Assembly: GCA_021324465.1 (NCBI GenBank)
Contig: JAJPJB010000084.1
Coordinates: 1-64,000, forward strand
Reading direction: 5' to 3'
Origin: Hyphomicrobiaceae bacterium
Lineage (GTDB): Bacteria; Pseudomonadota; Alphaproteobacteria; Rhizobiales; Xanthobacteraceae
DNA length: 64,000 nt
Both the position numbers and the translations under genes were made by a program. The notes beneath the pieces are model-generated. The model did no database searches. It saw nothing but the letters and a program-made list of their open reading frames with translations, and was not told the DNA's origin. Numbering within the stretch: the stretch's first letter is position 1; the number at the start of each line of letters is the position of its first letter. Positions 27,558 through 37,902 of the stretch are shown here, piece after piece.

Positions 27558-28496
27558 ATGAATGATCAATCGGCCATCCGCAGCACAGTGGCAACGGCGC
27601 TTCCCAAGCATCTGAAGCGGCTCGTATCGGAGTCGATCGAGATCATGCGGGAAGTGGTCGCCGAGTTCAAAAAGCCGGTGATGCTCTATTCCATCGGCAA
27701 GGATTCCAGCGTGATGCTGCACCTGGCGCAGAAGGCGTTCTATCCCGCGCCCTTGCCGTTTCCGGTCCTGCATGTCGATACGACCTGGAAATTCAAGGAG
27801 ATGATCGCCTTTCGCGATGAAACGGCGCGCCGTCTCAAGCTCGATCTCATCGTCCACATCAATCAGGACGGGATCGCGCGCGGCATCAATCCGTTCACCT
27901 CGGGCTCCGCGGTCCACACCCACGTCATGAAAACCGAGGCGCTCAAACAGGCGCTCGACAAATATCAATTCGATGCCGCCTTCGGCGGCGCGCGCCGCGA
28001 TGAAGAGAAGAGCCGCGCCAAGGAACGCATTTTCTCATTCCGCTCCAAGGATCACGTCTGGGACCCGCGCAATCAGCGGCCGGAGCTGTGGAATCTCTTC
28101 AATACGCGGGTGCGGCCCGGCGAATCGATTCGCGTCTTTCCACTGTCGAACTGGACCGAGCTCGATGTATGGACCTACATCATGCTGGAGGCCATTCCGG
28201 TCGTGCCGCTTTATTTTGCCAAGGAACGGCCGGTGGTGCGGCGCAACGGCACCTGGATCATGGTGGACGATGCGCGCATGCCGCTCGAGCCCGGCGAGAT
28301 GCCGCAGATGCGGCTCGTGCGCTTTCGCACGCTCGGCTGCTATCCGCTCACCGGCGCCATCGAATCGCCCGCGGCGACGCTTTGCGACATCGTCGCGGAG
28401 ATGGAAACCGCCCGCCTGTCGGAGCGGCAAGGCCGGCTGATCGACACCGATGAAACCGCTTCCATGGAAAAGAAGAAGCGCGAGGGGTACTTCTGA
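27558..28496 (+). CDS. cysD: Sulfate adenylyltransferase subunit 2 CysD
   Basis: Catalytic ATP sulfurylase subunit, making adenosine 5'-phosphosulfate (APS) from sulfate and ATP in assimilation. The 312-residue protein has the PP-loop motif [13 protein letters not shown] at about residues 46-58, the [20 protein letters not shown] block and the C-terminal KKKREGYF typical of CysD. It forms a complex with the GTPase CysN, whose gene starts in the last base of the cysD stop (TGATG), a tight coupling. Confidence 0.96.
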   Translation: MNDQSAIRSTVATALPKHLKRLVSESIEIMREVVAEFKKPVMLYSIGKDSSVMLHLAQKAFYPAPLPFPVLHVDTTWKFKEMIAFRDETARRLKLDLIVHINQDGIARGINPFTSGSAVHTHVMKTEALKQALDKYQFDAAFGGARRDEEKSRAKERIFSFRSKDHVWDPRNQRPELWNLFNTRVRPGESIRVFPLSNWTELDVWTYIMLEAIPVVPLYFAKERPVVRRNGTWIMVDDARMPLEPGEMPQMRLVRFRTLGCYPLTGAIESPAATLCDIVAEMETARLSERQGRLIDTDETASMEKKKREGYF

Positions 28497-30385
28497 TGGA
28501 CTTTCGCCTCGAGCGCTCGCTGCGTACCGAGCAGAGCAAAGATCTCTTGCGCTTCATCACCTGCGGCTCGGTCGATGACGGCAAGTCGACGCTGATTGGC
28601 CGGCTCCTGCACGATTCCAAGCTGATCTTTGAGGACCAGCTCACCGCGCTTGCCAAAGATTCCGCACGCCACGGCACGACCGGCGAGGATCTCGACTTCG
28701 CGCTGTTGGTGGACGGCCTCGAAGCCGAACGCGAGCAAGGCATCACCATCGATGTCGCCTACCGCTTCTTCTCGACCGCCAGGCGCTCGTTCATCGTCGC
28801 CGACACGCCCGGCCATGAGCAGTTCACGCGCAACATGGCGACCGGTGCCTCGGGCGCCGACCTTGCGATTATTCTGATCGACGCGCGCAAAGGCGTTCTG
28901 GTGCAGACGCGGCGCCACTCGTTGATCTGCGCGCTGCTCGGCATTCGCCATGTTGTGGTCGCGGTGAACAAGATTGACCTGGTCGGCTTCCAGCAGGAAG
29001 TGTTCGACACGATCGTTCGCGACTACAAGACTTTTTCTGCCGATCTCGGCTTCGCCACCATCGCCCCGATCCCGATCTCGGCCCGCTTTGGCGACAACGT
29101 GACCGCTGTGTCGGAAAACACGCCCTGGCACCGGGGCCCATCGCTGCTGCAATATCTCGAGAGCATCGATATCGAAAGCGAAAATCTAACCAAGCCATTC
29201 CGCTTCCCGGTGCAATGGGTCAATCGGCCGAACCAGGATTTTCGCGGCTATGCCGGAACCGTCGCGTCCGGGCAGATCAAGGTCGGCGATCCGGTGGTCG
29301 AAGCGGCTTCCGGCCGGGTGTCGAATATCGCGCAGATCATCACCTTCGATGGTCCGGTGCCGGCCGCCTCAGCCGGCGATGCCGTCACGCTGACGCTCAC
29401 TGACGAGCTCGACATCGGGCGCGGCGACGTCTTGGTCAGCCCCAAAACGCGGCCGGAAGTCTCCGATCAATTCGCGGCGCATGTGATCTGGATGAGCGAC
29501 GAGCCTTTGGTGCCCGGCCGCTCCTACCTCAGCCGGATCGGCACCAAGACGACACCGCTGACGGTCACCGCCATCAAGTACAAGCTTGACGTGAATACAC
29601 GCAACCATATCGCCGCGACCACGCTCGAGCTCAACGATATCGCGGTGTGCAATCTGTCGACGGCATTTCCGGTGGCGTTCGATCCCTATGATCAGAATCG
29701 GCGCACCGGCGCTTTCATCATCATCGACCGCTTCACCAATCACACGGTCGGCGCCGGCATGATCACCTTCGGCTTGCGCCGCGGCACCAATATTCATTGG
29801 CAGCCGCTGCTGATCGGCAAAGCCGAGCGCGCGGCGCTGAACAAGCAAAAGCCGGCGATCATCTGGTTCACCGGCCTTTCCGGGGCCGGCAAGTCGACCG
29901 TCGCCAGCATCGTCGAGCAGCGGCTGCATGCGCGCGGCCACCACACCATGGTGCTGGACGGCGACAATGTGCGCCACGGGCTCAATCGCGATTTGGGCTT
30001 CACCGAAGCCGATCGCGTGGAGAACATTCGCCGTGTCGGCGAGGTCGCCAAGCTCATGGTCGAAAGCGGTCTCATCGTGCTGTGCTCCTTCATCTCGCCG
30101 TATCGCGCCGAGCGCGAGATGGTGCGCGCGCTGGTCGAGGCCGGCGAGTTCATCGAAGTGTTCGGCGATACGCCGATCGAGGCCTGCATGCAGCGCGACC
30201 CCAAAGGGCTTTATGCCAAGGCGAAAGCCGGACAGCTCAAGAACTTTACCGGCGTCGATGCGCCCTACGAGCCGCCGGACAATCCGGAGATCCATCTGCA
30301 CACCCTCGGCCAGACGCCCGAACGGCTCAGCGACATCGTGCTGGCGGCACTGATCGAGCGGCAGATCGTCTCACGCCAGCATTAG
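28496..30385 (+). CDS. cysNC: Bifunctional sulfate adenylyltransferase subunit 1 / adenylylsulfate kinase CysNC (NodQ-like)
   Basis: A 629-residue fusion. The N-terminal EF-Tu-like GTPase (CysN) has the P-loop GSVDDGKST near residue 24, DTPGHEQF near 103 and NKIDL near 158, followed by two beta-barrel domains. GTP hydrolysis drives APS formation by CysD. The C-terminal APS kinase (CysC) starts near residue 450 with P-loop GLSGAGKST at about 460-468 and makes PAPS. The same fusion is NodQ in rhizobia. Whether PAPS serves cysteine synthesis or sulfation of surface sugars cannot be told here. Confidence 0.96.
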   Translation: MDFRLERSLRTEQSKDLLRFITCGSVDDGKSTLIGRLLHDSKLIFEDQLTALAKDSARHGTTGEDLDFALLVDGLEAEREQGITIDVAYRFFSTARRSFIVADTPGHEQFTRNMATGASGADLAIILIDARKGVLVQTRRHSLICALLGIRHVVVAVNKIDLVGFQQEVFDTIVRDYKTFSADLGFATIAPIPISARFGDNVTAVSENTPWHRGPSLLQYLESIDIESENLTKPFRFPVQWVNRPNQDFRGYAGTVASGQIKVGDPVVEAASGRVSNIAQIITFDGPVPAASAGDAVTLTLTDELDIGRGDVLVSPKTRPEVSDQFAAHVIWMSDEPLVPGRSYLSRIGTKTTPLTVTAIKYKLDVNTRNHIAATTLELNDIAVCNLSTAFPVAFDPYDQNRRTGAFIIIDRFTNHTVGAGMITFGLRRGTNIHWQPLLIGKAERAALNKQKPAIIWFTGLSGAGKSTVASIVEQRLHARGHHTMVLDGDNVRHGLNRDLGFTEADRVENIRRVGEVAKLMVESGLIVLCSFISPYRAEREMVRALVEAGEFIEVFGDTPIEACMQRDPKGLYAKAKAGQLKNFTGVDAPYEPPDNPEIHLHTLGQTPERLSDIVLAALIERQIVSRQH

Positions 30386-30386
30386 G

Positions 30387-30482
30387 GCATTTTGCGGAAA
30401 AATGGGTAGCGGTTTTCCCGTAGGAAAATGCGACAACACAACAACCCTGGAGTGTTTTCCGATTCCATCGAATCGGAAAACA
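30387..30482. repeat. Dispersed palindromic intergenic repeat (two stem-loops)
   Basis: Two hairpins lie in tandem. The first joins GCATTTT (30387-30393) with AAAATGC (30425-30431), with GGAAAA/TTTTCC nested inside. The second is a perfect 13-bp stem TGTTTTCCGATTC / GAATCGGAAAACA (30453-30465, 30470-30482) with a CATC loop. It closely resembles multicopy intergenic palindromes of Hyphomicrobiales. Lying between convergent cysNC and the TauE-like gene, it may also act as a terminator. Confidence 0.6.
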
Positions 30483-30542
30483 TTCCACCTGCCACTGCGA
30501 ACTTTGGGTGTTGCTGAGGCCACGGCGGGCCCGCAGCGACTG

Positions 30543-31331
30543 TCAGGCCATCAGCCTGAGCCCGACGATGATCAAGACGAGCGCCAGCGTTACGCGGACG
30601 ATGCCGTCGCTGGTGTGCCCCGCCAGATAGCTGCCAAGGACGATGCCGGGCAGCGATCCGATCAGCAAGGTCGATAGCAAGCCCCAATCGATCGAGCCAA
30701 GCCACCAATGGCCGACGCCGGCCAGCAAGGTCAGCGGTACCGCATGGGCAATGTCGGATCCAACGACGCGGGCCATCGGCATTTTTGGATGCAACATCAA
30801 CAGTACCGTGACGCCGATGGCCCCGGCGCCGACCGAAGTCGACGTCACCAATACGCCCATCACCAGCCCGAGCGCGATCGTCAGCAGACGCGCCCGGCGC
30901 GGATCGAGGTTGGCGAGACGCGCCGCATAACGCTCGCGAATGGTCCTGCCGGCGAGCAGAAAGGCCGCGGTGAACATGAGCATCGCGCCGAGCGATAGGG
31001 CCACGAGGTGCTGTGCCGTGGCGCCCTTCAAGTCGAATTGCGACAGAACGATCAATGTTGCGGTCGTAGCCGGCACGCTGCCGATTGCCAATAGTCCGAC
31101 CAGCGACCAGTCGACGGTTTTAGTTGCGCCGTGGACAAGCGTGCCAACCATCTTTGTGGAGGCGGCAAAGAGCAGATCGGTACCGACCGCCGTTGTCGGG
31201 TGAACGCCAAAGAGCAGAATGAGCACCGGCGTCATCAACGAGCCGCCGCCGACGCCGGTCATGCCAACGAGCACGCCGACGCAAAATCCAGACAATACGT
31301 AGAGCGGATCGATGGCGCCGACCAGATTCAT
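30543..31331 (-). CDS. TauE/SafE family sulfite/organosulfonate exporter
   Basis: A 262-residue membrane protein with about seven to eight hydrophobic segments and the TauE/SafE repeat signatures GMTGVGGGSLMTPVL (residues about 23-37) and STSVGAGAIGVTVLL in the second half. Family members move sulfite, sulfoacetate or related anions across the inner membrane. It faces the cysD-cysNC operon convergently. Sulfur-linked transport is a reasonable inference from family and neighbourhood, but direction and substrate are not shown by the sequence. Confidence 0.85.
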   Translation of the reverse strand: MNLVGAIDPLYVLSGFCVGVLVGMTGVGGGSLMTPVLILLFGVHPTTAVGTDLLFAASTKMVGTLVHGATKTVDWSLVGLLAIGSVPATTATLIVLSQFDLKGATAQHLVALSLGAMLMFTAAFLLAGRTIRERYAARLANLDPRRARLLTIALGLVMGVLVTSTSVGAGAIGVTVLLMLHPKMPMARVVGSDIAHAVPLTLLAGVGHWWLGSIDWGLLSTLLIGSLPGIVLGSYLAGHTSDGIVRVTLALVLIIVGLRLMA

Positions 31332-31445
31332 GGCTTCACCTCAGGAACCGCAGCGACGAAGACGAATTGGCCGGCCGCCATCGTGCCGGAGTGCGGCAGG
31401 CGTGGCAAGCGGACAGCGGACATCTCGCCGCGCGGGGCGGCAGAT

Positions 31446-31480
31446 CATATTCCTACTATATTTATAGATTTTGTGGACAA
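31446..31480 (-). promoter_or_regulatory. AT-rich promoter-like segment
   Basis: A strongly AT-rich stretch in a GC-rich neighbourhood, reading on the minus strand TTGTCC ... TATAAATATAG. It lies 115-150 bases upstream of the TauE-like gene. Spacing of -35 and -10 elements is not ideal. Confidence 0.25.
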
Positions 31481-31494
31481 AAGGCAATGCGCCG

Positions 31495-32052
31495 TCAGGC
31501 GGCTTTGAGCGACGGCAAAACACCTTGCAGTTGCGCCAAGTCCTTACCCTCGCGATCGCGGCGCGAGAGCAGCGGCCTGTTGCAGCCCCAGTCGATCGCC
31601 AGCGCCGGATCGTTCCAGCGCAAAACGTGCTCGTGCGCGGGACTGTAAAATTCATCGCACTTGTAAAAGCACTCCGCGATGTCCGACTGCGTAATAAAGC
31701 CGTGGGCGAAGCCCGGCGGAATCCATACTTGCCGCCGATTATCCTCGTTGAGTTCGATCATGACATGCCGGCCAAAGGTGGGACTGCCGCGCCGTACATC
31801 GACAGCCACATCAAGAATCGCTCCGCGCAGAACCGTCACCAATTTCCCTTGGGCCATCGGGTTCTGAAAATGCAACCCTCGCAAGGTGTGCTTGACCGAG
31901 CGCGACAGATTATCCTGCACGAACGGCCGCGCCACGCCGCAGGAGGCGTAGCGGGCCGACTGATAGAGTTCCGTCACAAAGCCACGTTCATCCTCAAAGA
32001 GCTTCGATTCGATGATCAGAACGTCAGGAATCCTTGCTTTTGTGATGATCAC
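31495..32052 (-). CDS. rfbC: dTDP-4-dehydrorhamnose 3,5-epimerase RfbC
   Basis: Third enzyme of dTDP-L-rhamnose synthesis. The 185-residue cupin protein shows the family motifs DERGFVTELY, VQDNLSRS, RGLHFQNP with the catalytic His, and WIPPGFAHGF. The start is set at GTG 32052, with GGGAG at a suitable distance, which gives the normal RfbC length; the ATG at 32112 adds 20 residues without similarity. It is divergent from rfbA-rfbB, with about 195 bases of shared control region between them. Confidence 0.94.
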   Translation of the reverse strand: MIITKARIPDVLIIESKLFEDERGFVTELYQSARYASCGVARPFVQDNLSRSVKHTLRGLHFQNPMAQGKLVTVLRGAILDVAVDVRRGSPTFGRHVMIELNEDNRRQVWIPPGFAHGFITQSDIAECFYKCDEFYSPAHEHVLRWNDPALAIDWGCNRPLLSRRDREGKDLAQLQGVLPSLKAA

Positions 32053-32247
32053 CTGGCTTGCTCCCGGCGCTGGCGCTAAAGCCCAGCGAGCCGGCGGAGG
32101 ATAGTCCGCCAAAAATCGCGTTTACCCCGCGGGGGCGCTGATTTAAATAGGCCATCGAGGTGGCTTGACATTCTCGACATTTTTGGGGCCGACCAAAGCA
32201 GCCTGGACGATAGCCCCGGGTTCCTTGAGTAGGCGTTTGAGGGGCAA

Positions 32248-33138
32248 ATGAAGGGAATAATTCTGGCCGGCGGCGTGGGCACGCGACTGTACCCAGTCAC
32301 ATCCGTTGTCTCCAAACAGCTGTTGCCGGTCTTTGACAAGCCGATGATCTATTATCCGCTGGCTACCCTGATGTTCGCAGGGATCCGTGATATTTTGATC
32401 ATTACCACGCCGCAGGACCAGCCGCTCTTTAAGCGCTTGCTGGGCGATGGATCGGATTTCGGCCTGCGCCTTGCCTATGCATCACAGGATCGCCCGCGCG
32501 GCCTCGCCGATGCTTTCATCCTCGGCGCGGATTTCATCGGCGCGGATCGCGTCGCGCTGATCTTGGGCGACAACATATTTTATGGCAACGGCCTCTATTA
32601 TTTGCTGGAGCGCGCCAGCGCACGAACCAGGGGCGCCACGATCTTCGGCTATATGGTCAAAAATCCGGAGCAGTTTGGCGTCGTTCAGCTCGACGAGGCA
32701 GGCAAGGCCCTGTCGATCGAGGAGAAACCGTCGCGGCCGAAGTCCAACATCGCTGTCACCGGGCTTTACTTCTATGATAACGACGTCGTGCGCATCGCCT
32801 CGAGTTTAAAACCCTCCGCTCGCGGTGAACTGGAAATCACCGACGTCAACAAAGCCTATTTGAAGCGCGGCGATCTGGCCGTCGAAGTTTTGGGACGCGG
32901 CTTTGCCTGGCTCGATACGGGCACCCACAGCTCCTTGGTGGAAGCGAGCCATTTCGTGCAAATATTGGAGCAGCGCCAAGGATTGCGTGTCGCCTGCCCG
33001 GAGGAGATCGCGCTGCGGCTGGGCTATATCACATTGGAGCATTTCAAGATGCTTGCCGAGCGTTGCGCCAAGAGCAGCTATGGCGAGTATCTGCTGGGGC
33101 TCTACGAAGCCTTCGTCAGCGGCGCCGCGGTGATCTGA
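32248..33138 (+). CDS. rfbA: Glucose-1-phosphate thymidylyltransferase RfbA
   Basis: Makes dTDP-glucose from dTTP and glucose 1-phosphate. The 296-residue sugar nucleotidyltransferase has the signature [13 protein letters not shown] at residues 6-18 (the usual Ser after GG is Val here), [16 protein letters not shown], and the catalytic strand [20 protein letters not shown] near residue 222 is also typical. It is followed three bases later by rfbB, so the first two dTDP-rhamnose steps are co-transcribed. Confidence 0.96.
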   Translation: MKGIILAGGVGTRLYPVTSVVSKQLLPVFDKPMIYYPLATLMFAGIRDILIITTPQDQPLFKRLLGDGSDFGLRLAYASQDRPRGLADAFILGADFIGADRVALILGDNIFYGNGLYYLLERASARTRGATIFGYMVKNPEQFGVVQLDEAGKALSIEEKPSRPKSNIAVTGLYFYDNDVVRIASSLKPSARGELEITDVNKAYLKRGDLAVEVLGRGFAWLDTGTHSSLVEASHFVQILEQRQGLRVACPEEIALRLGYITLEHFKMLAERCAKSSYGEYLLGLYEAFVSGAAVI

Positions 33139-33141
33139 TTC

Positions 33142-34218
33142 ATGCGCTTTGCGGGCCAAGTCATCTTTGTCACCGGCGGGGCGGGTTTTATCGGCTCGGC
33201 GCTCATTCGCCGTCTCCTCAGCGATACGGACGCTTTCGTCGTCAATATCGACAAGCTCACCTATGCGGCCTGCCTCGACTCCATTCCTCAGGCGATGGGA
33301 CATGCCCGGTACCGTTTCTCGCAAACCGACATTTGCAACGGCGCGGCCTTACGCAAACTATTCGAGACCTTCCGACCGCACTCGGTGATGAATCTCGCCG
33401 CCGAAAGTCATGTCGATCGATCGATCGACGGGCCATCGGATTTCATTCAGACCAACATTCTCGGCACCTTTACCCTGCTGCAGGAGGCGCTGCGCTATTG
33501 GCGCGGTCTCGACCGGCAGTCGCAAAACGCCTTCCGTTTTCATCACGTTTCAACGGACGAGGTCTTCGGATCGCTTGGCGAAGCCGGGTTGTTTGACGAA
33601 GGTACGGCCTATGCGCCGAACTCGCCCTACGCCGCCTCGAAAGCCTCGTCCGATCATCTGGTTCGCGCCTGGCACGCGACATACGGCCTGCCGACGCTGA
33701 TCACCAACTGCTCGAACAATTACGGGCCGTATCAGTTTCCCGAAAAGCTGATTCCCCACATGATCATCAAGGCCCTCGGCCATGAGCCGCTGCCGGTCTA
33801 CGGCGACGGGCAAAATGTCCGTGACTGGCTTTATGTCGAGGATCATGCGGCGGCTCTGACGCTTGTCCTTGAAGCCGGCCGGATCGGCGAGACCTACAAT
33901 ATCGGCGGGCGCAATGAGCGCACCAATTTGGATGTGGTCAGGACGATTTGCGACTTGCTCGACCACAAGGCGCCGTCAGCCAAAGGATCGCATCACAGGC
34001 TGATATCCTTTGTCCGCGATCGGCCCGGTCACGACCGCCGCTACGCCATCGATGCCTCGAAGCTCGAAGCCGAGCTGGGCTGGCGGGCGACCGAAACGTT
34101 TGAAACAGGACTGGCACGGACCGTGGCGTGGTATCTCGAAAATCGTACATGGTGGCAGGCCATACTCGAGCGCGGTTACAAGGTTCAACGCATTGGCCTG
34201 TCTGAAGCCAGCGCCTGA
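33142..34218 (+). CDS. rfbB: dTDP-glucose 4,6-dehydratase RfbB
   Basis: A 358-residue NAD-dependent extended short-chain dehydrogenase making dTDP-4-keto-6-deoxyglucose. The NAD motif is [17 protein letters not shown]. The active site includes [13 protein letters not shown] with the dehydratase Asp-Glu pair and [14 protein letters not shown] with Tyr/Lys. [17 protein letters not shown] is diagnostic for RfbB. It follows rfbA directly. The reductase rfbD needed to complete dTDP-rhamnose is not in this window. Confidence 0.96.
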   Translation: MRFAGQVIFVTGGAGFIGSALIRRLLSDTDAFVVNIDKLTYAACLDSIPQAMGHARYRFSQTDICNGAALRKLFETFRPHSVMNLAAESHVDRSIDGPSDFIQTNILGTFTLLQEALRYWRGLDRQSQNAFRFHHVSTDEVFGSLGEAGLFDEGTAYAPNSPYAASKASSDHLVRAWHATYGLPTLITNCSNNYGPYQFPEKLIPHMIIKALGHEPLPVYGDGQNVRDWLYVEDHAAALTLVLEAGRIGETYNIGGRNERTNLDVVRTICDLLDHKAPSAKGSHHRLISFVRDRPGHDRRYAIDASKLEAELGWRATETFETGLARTVAWYLENRTWWQAILERGYKVQRIGLSEASA

Positions 34219-34364
34219 GCTTGCGAACAGCGCTGTACGACCTGCGTCAGCGGCCTAAAGCGTCCGTTAACACGCTAATCATAGTTTCTTGCCGGGCGTT
34301 CGCCGATTGAACCGAATTCGCCACGACGCTACATTGCGACACGCCATCAGACAGCGGGATCGAT

Positions 34365-34982
34365 ATGACGTCTGAGCTCATCCGTGACTATTTGCTTCGA
34401 TCGAGGGACGTCGTGCAAGCGGCCATCGATGAGCCTGAATTTACGTCGGTCACCTTGAAGATCGTCGATTACGTAAGTGCTGCTCTCGCCAGGGGCCACA
34501 AGCTTCTCCTGGCCGGCAACGGCGGCAGCGCCGCCGATGCGCAGCATATTGCCGGCGAGTTTCTGTCCCGCCTGAACTACGATCGCGCGCCGACGGCAGC
34601 CATTGCCTTGACGACGGACAGCTCGGTGCTGACCGCCATCGGCAATGACTATGGTTACGAGAAAGTCTTCGAGCGGCAGATTCTCGGTCTCGGCAGTGCC
34701 GGAGACGTGTTCTTCGCAATTTCCACGTCGGGCCGTTCGCCGAACATATTGCGCGCCATCGGCGCCGCCCGGCAAAAACGGCTGATCGTGGTCGGCCTGA
34801 CCGGAAAAGCCGGCGGCGACATGGCGTCCTTGTGCGATGTCTGCCTGCGCGCGCCGTCCGATTCGACGCCGCTCATTCAGCAGATCCATATCACCGCCGC
34901 GCATATCGTCTGCGGCCTTGTCGAGGCCCGCCTGTTCCCGCGCAGTACGCAGACCGCGGCCAAAAGCGTCGCCTCCGTATGA
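34365..34982 (+). CDS. gmhA: Sedoheptulose 7-phosphate isomerase GmhA
   Basis: First step of heptose synthesis, turning sedoheptulose 7-phosphate into D-glycero-D-manno-heptose 7-phosphate. The 205-residue SIS-domain protein has the GmhA signature [20 protein letters not shown] at about residues 45-64, the phosphate loop [12 protein letters not shown] near 122 and a C-terminal EARLFP. It serves both the ADP- and GDP-heptose routes. Its stop overlaps the next start by ATGA, so it is coupled to the hddC-gmhB fusion. Confidence 0.93.
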   Translation: MTSELIRDYLLRSRDVVQAAIDEPEFTSVTLKIVDYVSAALARGHKLLLAGNGGSAADAQHIAGEFLSRLNYDRAPTAAIALTTDSSVLTAIGNDYGYEKVFERQILGLGSAGDVFFAISTSGRSPNILRAIGAARQKRLIVVGLTGKAGGDMASLCDVCLRAPSDSTPLIQQIHITAAHIVCGLVEARLFPRSTQTAAKSVASV

Positions 34983-36217
34983 TCGGCCAGGCGGCTATTC
35001 TGTGCGGCGGGCTCGGGTCTCGGCTGGGCAGCCTCACGGCAAATACGCCTAAGCCGCTCTTGAAAGTCGGCGAACATCCCTTTCTCGACGTGCTCCTGTT
35101 CGAGCTCGGCCGGTACGGCGTGAGAGAAGTCCTGCTGCTGGCGGCTTTTGAGGCCAGCCAGATTGCCGCATACGCGGCATCGACGCCGATGCAAGCACGC
35201 TTCGGCCTAAAAATCGACGTCTCGATTGAACCCGAGCGGGCCGGAACCGGCGGCGCGCTGTGGCACGCCCGCGATCGGCTGCGCGACGCGTTCTATCTGC
35301 TCAATGGCGATTCGTGGTTCGACATTAATCTTCTCGCTTTGGCTCAACAGATGCGCGCCAGCGAGCAGGCGATCGGCGCGATCGCCGTGCGTCATCTTGC
35401 AGATGCGGCGCGCTATGGCAGCGTCGTCTTCACGGCCGAAGGCCAGATCCTCGACTATGCGCCGCGTCCGCGGCAGGCCGGCGGCGGGTTCGTCAGTGGC
35501 GGCGTCTATGCCTTGCGATCGATCGTCGTGAGCCATCTGACGCCGCGCTGCTCGCTCGAGGAGAATGTGTTGCCGCAGCTTGCGGCGGCGGGAGCGCTGC
35601 GCGCCCTGCCATCGGACGCCTATTTCATCGACATCGGCGTGCCGGACACGTTTGCTCGAGCCCAATCGGAGATTGCGGAGCGACGCCGCCGCGGCGCCGT
35701 TTTTCTCGATCGCGACGGCGTGCTTAACCACGATGACGGCTATGTGGGATCGCGGGCCCGCTTCCGCTGGATCGACGGCGCGCCCCAAGCCGTCAAAATG
35801 CTCAACGATGCGGGCTTGTTTGTTTTCGTTGTCACGAACCAGGCGGGCGTTGCGCGAGGACATTATACCGAACGCGACGTTGAGCTCTTGCACAGCCAAA
35901 TCGCGCAAGAGCTCGCAGCGAGCAGCGCTCACATCGATGATTGGCGATATTGCCCGTTTCACCAAGACGCCGTAGAGCCGCGCTATCGCATCGCCAGCCA
36001 TTGGCGCAAGCCCGCGCCCGGCATGATCCTCGATCTGCTCGAGCACTGGCCGGTGCGGCGCGAGGCAAGTTTTCTGATCGGCGACAAGGAGAGCGATTGC
36101 GCCGCGGCGGCCGCTGCGCGCATCGAGGGCTATATTTTTCCAGGCGGGAATCTGAAAAGTTTTGTGTCGCAGATCATGGCTGAGCAGGCCCGTGCCGCAT
36201 GCGTTGCCGGGCAGTGA
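34979..36217 (+). CDS. Fused heptose-1-phosphate nucleotidyltransferase (HddC-like) and heptose-bisphosphate phosphatase (GmhB-like)
   Basis: A 412-residue two-domain enzyme. Residues about 1-230 are a sugar-phosphate nucleotidyltransferase ([33 protein letters not shown]), as in HddC, which makes GDP-D-glycero-alpha-D-manno-heptose. Residues about 238-400 are a HAD-IIIA phosphatase with [16 protein letters not shown] near 240 and [10 protein letters not shown], as in GmhB. The GmhB zinc loop is half lost: YCPFH remains, but the second Cys pair reads SHW. Coupling to gmhA and the nearby hddA kinase supports a GDP-heptose role. It could use another nucleotide. Confidence 0.85.
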   Translation: MIGQAAILCGGLGSRLGSLTANTPKPLLKVGEHPFLDVLLFELGRYGVREVLLLAAFEASQIAAYAASTPMQARFGLKIDVSIEPERAGTGGALWHARDRLRDAFYLLNGDSWFDINLLALAQQMRASEQAIGAIAVRHLADAARYGSVVFTAEGQILDYAPRPRQAGGGFVSGGVYALRSIVVSHLTPRCSLEENVLPQLAAAGALRALPSDAYFIDIGVPDTFARAQSEIAERRRRGAVFLDRDGVLNHDDGYVGSRARFRWIDGAPQAVKMLNDAGLFVFVVTNQAGVARGHYTERDVELLHSQIAQELAASSAHIDDWRYCPFHQDAVEPRYRIASHWRKPAPGMILDLLEHWPVRREASFLIGDKESDCAAAAAARIEGYIFPGGNLKSFVSQIMAEQARAACVAGQ

Positions 36218-36265
36218 GACGCGGGCGCTCAGGCCGCGGCCAGGCGCCGAGCGCTACAAAAAAGG

Positions 36266-37387
36266 TCAGCGGCTGGTGACCCATGATTCAGCGCCGTTCT
36301 CGGTGAACTGGATCGGCATCGCCAGCGAACCCGCTTCATTGAGGGCGCTTACCAAGCGATAGCGCTGCTCCGGCTGGGTCATGAACATCAGAAAACCGCC
36401 GCCGCCTGCGCCGGAAACTTTGCCGGCAACAGCGCCGTTTTTAAGTCCAAGCTCAAAGGCTTCTTCGACCTTTGCGTTGGAGACGAATTTTGACGTCCGC
36501 TGCTTGGCCTGCCAAGATCGGTTGAGCAGTTGCGCGACCTCGTGGATGTTGCCGCCGAGCAAGGCCTGCTTCATCTCAATCGCATCGGTCTTCAATTGAT
36601 GCAGCGCCTCCACCGCGTTCCGGTCGTTTTCACTTGCCGCCTTGACTTGGTCTTGAATGATCGCGGAGGCGCGCGACTGCCCGGTGAAGCATACGATAAT
36701 CGAGGCTTCGAATTCGCAGAGATAGGACCGCGAGATGCGCAGGGGGTTCACGATGACCCGATCGCCGGGCAGGAATTCCATGAAATTGAGGCCGCCGAAC
36801 GCGGCCGCGTACTGGTCCTGCCGCCCGCCGGCGAGCTTGGCGTCGATGCGTTCGATCTCGAAGGCGAGCCGGGCTACATCATAGCTGCCGAGCGGCAGGC
36901 TGAAGGCTGAACGATAAGCCTCCACCAGCGCGACGACCAGCGCCGACGAGGAACCCAAGCCGGAGCCGGGCGGCGCATCGACCGACGACGCGACGGTGAT
37001 CGCGTGAATATTGCCGCCCAGATAGTCACGCACCATGCGGTTATATACGGCGCGATGCAGGATCAATCCGGAGTCGAGCGGCAATTGCGCTGCAAGCGGA
37101 GCGATGTCCTCATGTTTGACATCATGCGCCGAGAAGCAGAGTTTTTGATCATTGCGGAAGCTCAGATGCGCATAGGCGTAGCGCGAGATCGCCGCATTGA
37201 GAATTGCCCCGCCATGAATGTCGCAATATGGCGACAGGTCGGTGCCGCCGCCGGCTAGCCCGAGCCGCAACGGCGCACGCGCGCGAACGCTCAGTCCATG
37301 TCCGTGGCGCGGCTTGGCGCGACTGTCGATCGCGGCGGCGACTTTGGCGCCAAAAGCGTCAGTGCGTAAAAACGCCGGAATATTCAC
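36266..37387 (-). CDS. hddA: GHMP-family heptose 7-phosphate kinase (HddA-like)
   Basis: The 373-residue GHMP kinase has RAPLRLGLAGGGTDLSPY (residues about 37-54), the phosphate loop PPGSGLGSSSALVVALVEA and the C-terminal GKVSGAGGGGFLMF motif. This pattern is that of D-glycero-alpha-D-manno-heptose-7-phosphate kinase, which gives the alpha-1,7-bisphosphate for GDP-heptose, and of related galactokinase-like sugar kinases. It faces the hddC-gmhB fusion tail to tail with 48 bases between, which supports the heptose assignment. Confidence 0.85.
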   Translation of the reverse strand: MNIPAFLRTDAFGAKVAAAIDSRAKPRHGHGLSVRARAPLRLGLAGGGTDLSPYCDIHGGAILNAAISRYAYAHLSFRNDQKLCFSAHDVKHEDIAPLAAQLPLDSGLILHRAVYNRMVRDYLGGNIHAITVASSVDAPPGSGLGSSSALVVALVEAYRSAFSLPLGSYDVARLAFEIERIDAKLAGGRQDQYAAAFGGLNFMEFLPGDRVIVNPLRISRSYLCEFEASIIVCFTGQSRASAIIQDQVKAASENDRNAVEALHQLKTDAIEMKQALLGGNIHEVAQLLNRSWQAKQRTSKFVSNAKVEEAFELGLKNGAVAGKVSGAGGGGFLMFMTQPEQRYRLVSALNEAGSLAMPIQFTENGAESWVTSR

Positions 37388-37619
37388 GGCAGCCTCGCAA
37401 CCTTAAAGAAGAGACAATGAACGAGGGAGTGTTAAGGCGCCGCTAAGATCGAATTTGCCGGGACATTTCCGGCGTTTCGCGGCGCTTTCATCGGAGCAGG
37501 GCCGTAGGGTCCCGTCGAACTTCGGAATTCTTTTCTGTGAATAATGTCGGCGCGACGAACACCTCGTGCGATGTCGTCTGCTAGACTCAAAGAGGGGATG
37601 CAGTTGCGGAGGCGTTGTC

Positions 37620-37814
37620 ATGTCGATTGCCGAGTCCTATCGAGCGATTTCCACGGACCTGCGGCGTGCCGCGGAAAGGATCCAGACCGAAGACGTGCGC
37701 AGGGCTTACCTCGCCTTGGCCGATTTATGGTGGAAGCGAGCCATGCAGCTTGATGGCGCGCCGCTCTCGGCCCGCATCAATGATTCATCTGCGGCCATTG
37801 ATGTAGCCGCCTGA
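37620..37814 (+). CDS. Small hypothetical protein
   Basis: A 64-residue protein starting MSIAESYRAISTDLRRAAE after a strong GGAGG ribosome site. It is mostly helical and amphipathic, rich in Arg and Ala, with WWKRAMQLDG in the middle. No named family is recognised, but small proteins of this kind are frequent in Bradyrhizobium-like genomes. The frame opens 18 codons earlier, but the ribosome site supports ATG 37620. It stands alone, tail to tail with the next minus-strand gene. Confidence 0.65.
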   Translation: MSIAESYRAISTDLRRAAERIQTEDVRRAYLALADLWWKRAMQLDGAPLSARINDSSAAIDVAA

Positions 37815-37902
37815 GCCGATCGCTGTGAGCTGCCGCGTGGCAGCGCGGGCACCTAGAGCGACCGCTTTTGCCATTCCCCGCATGGCGCGGCAGGTACGAT
37901 TC

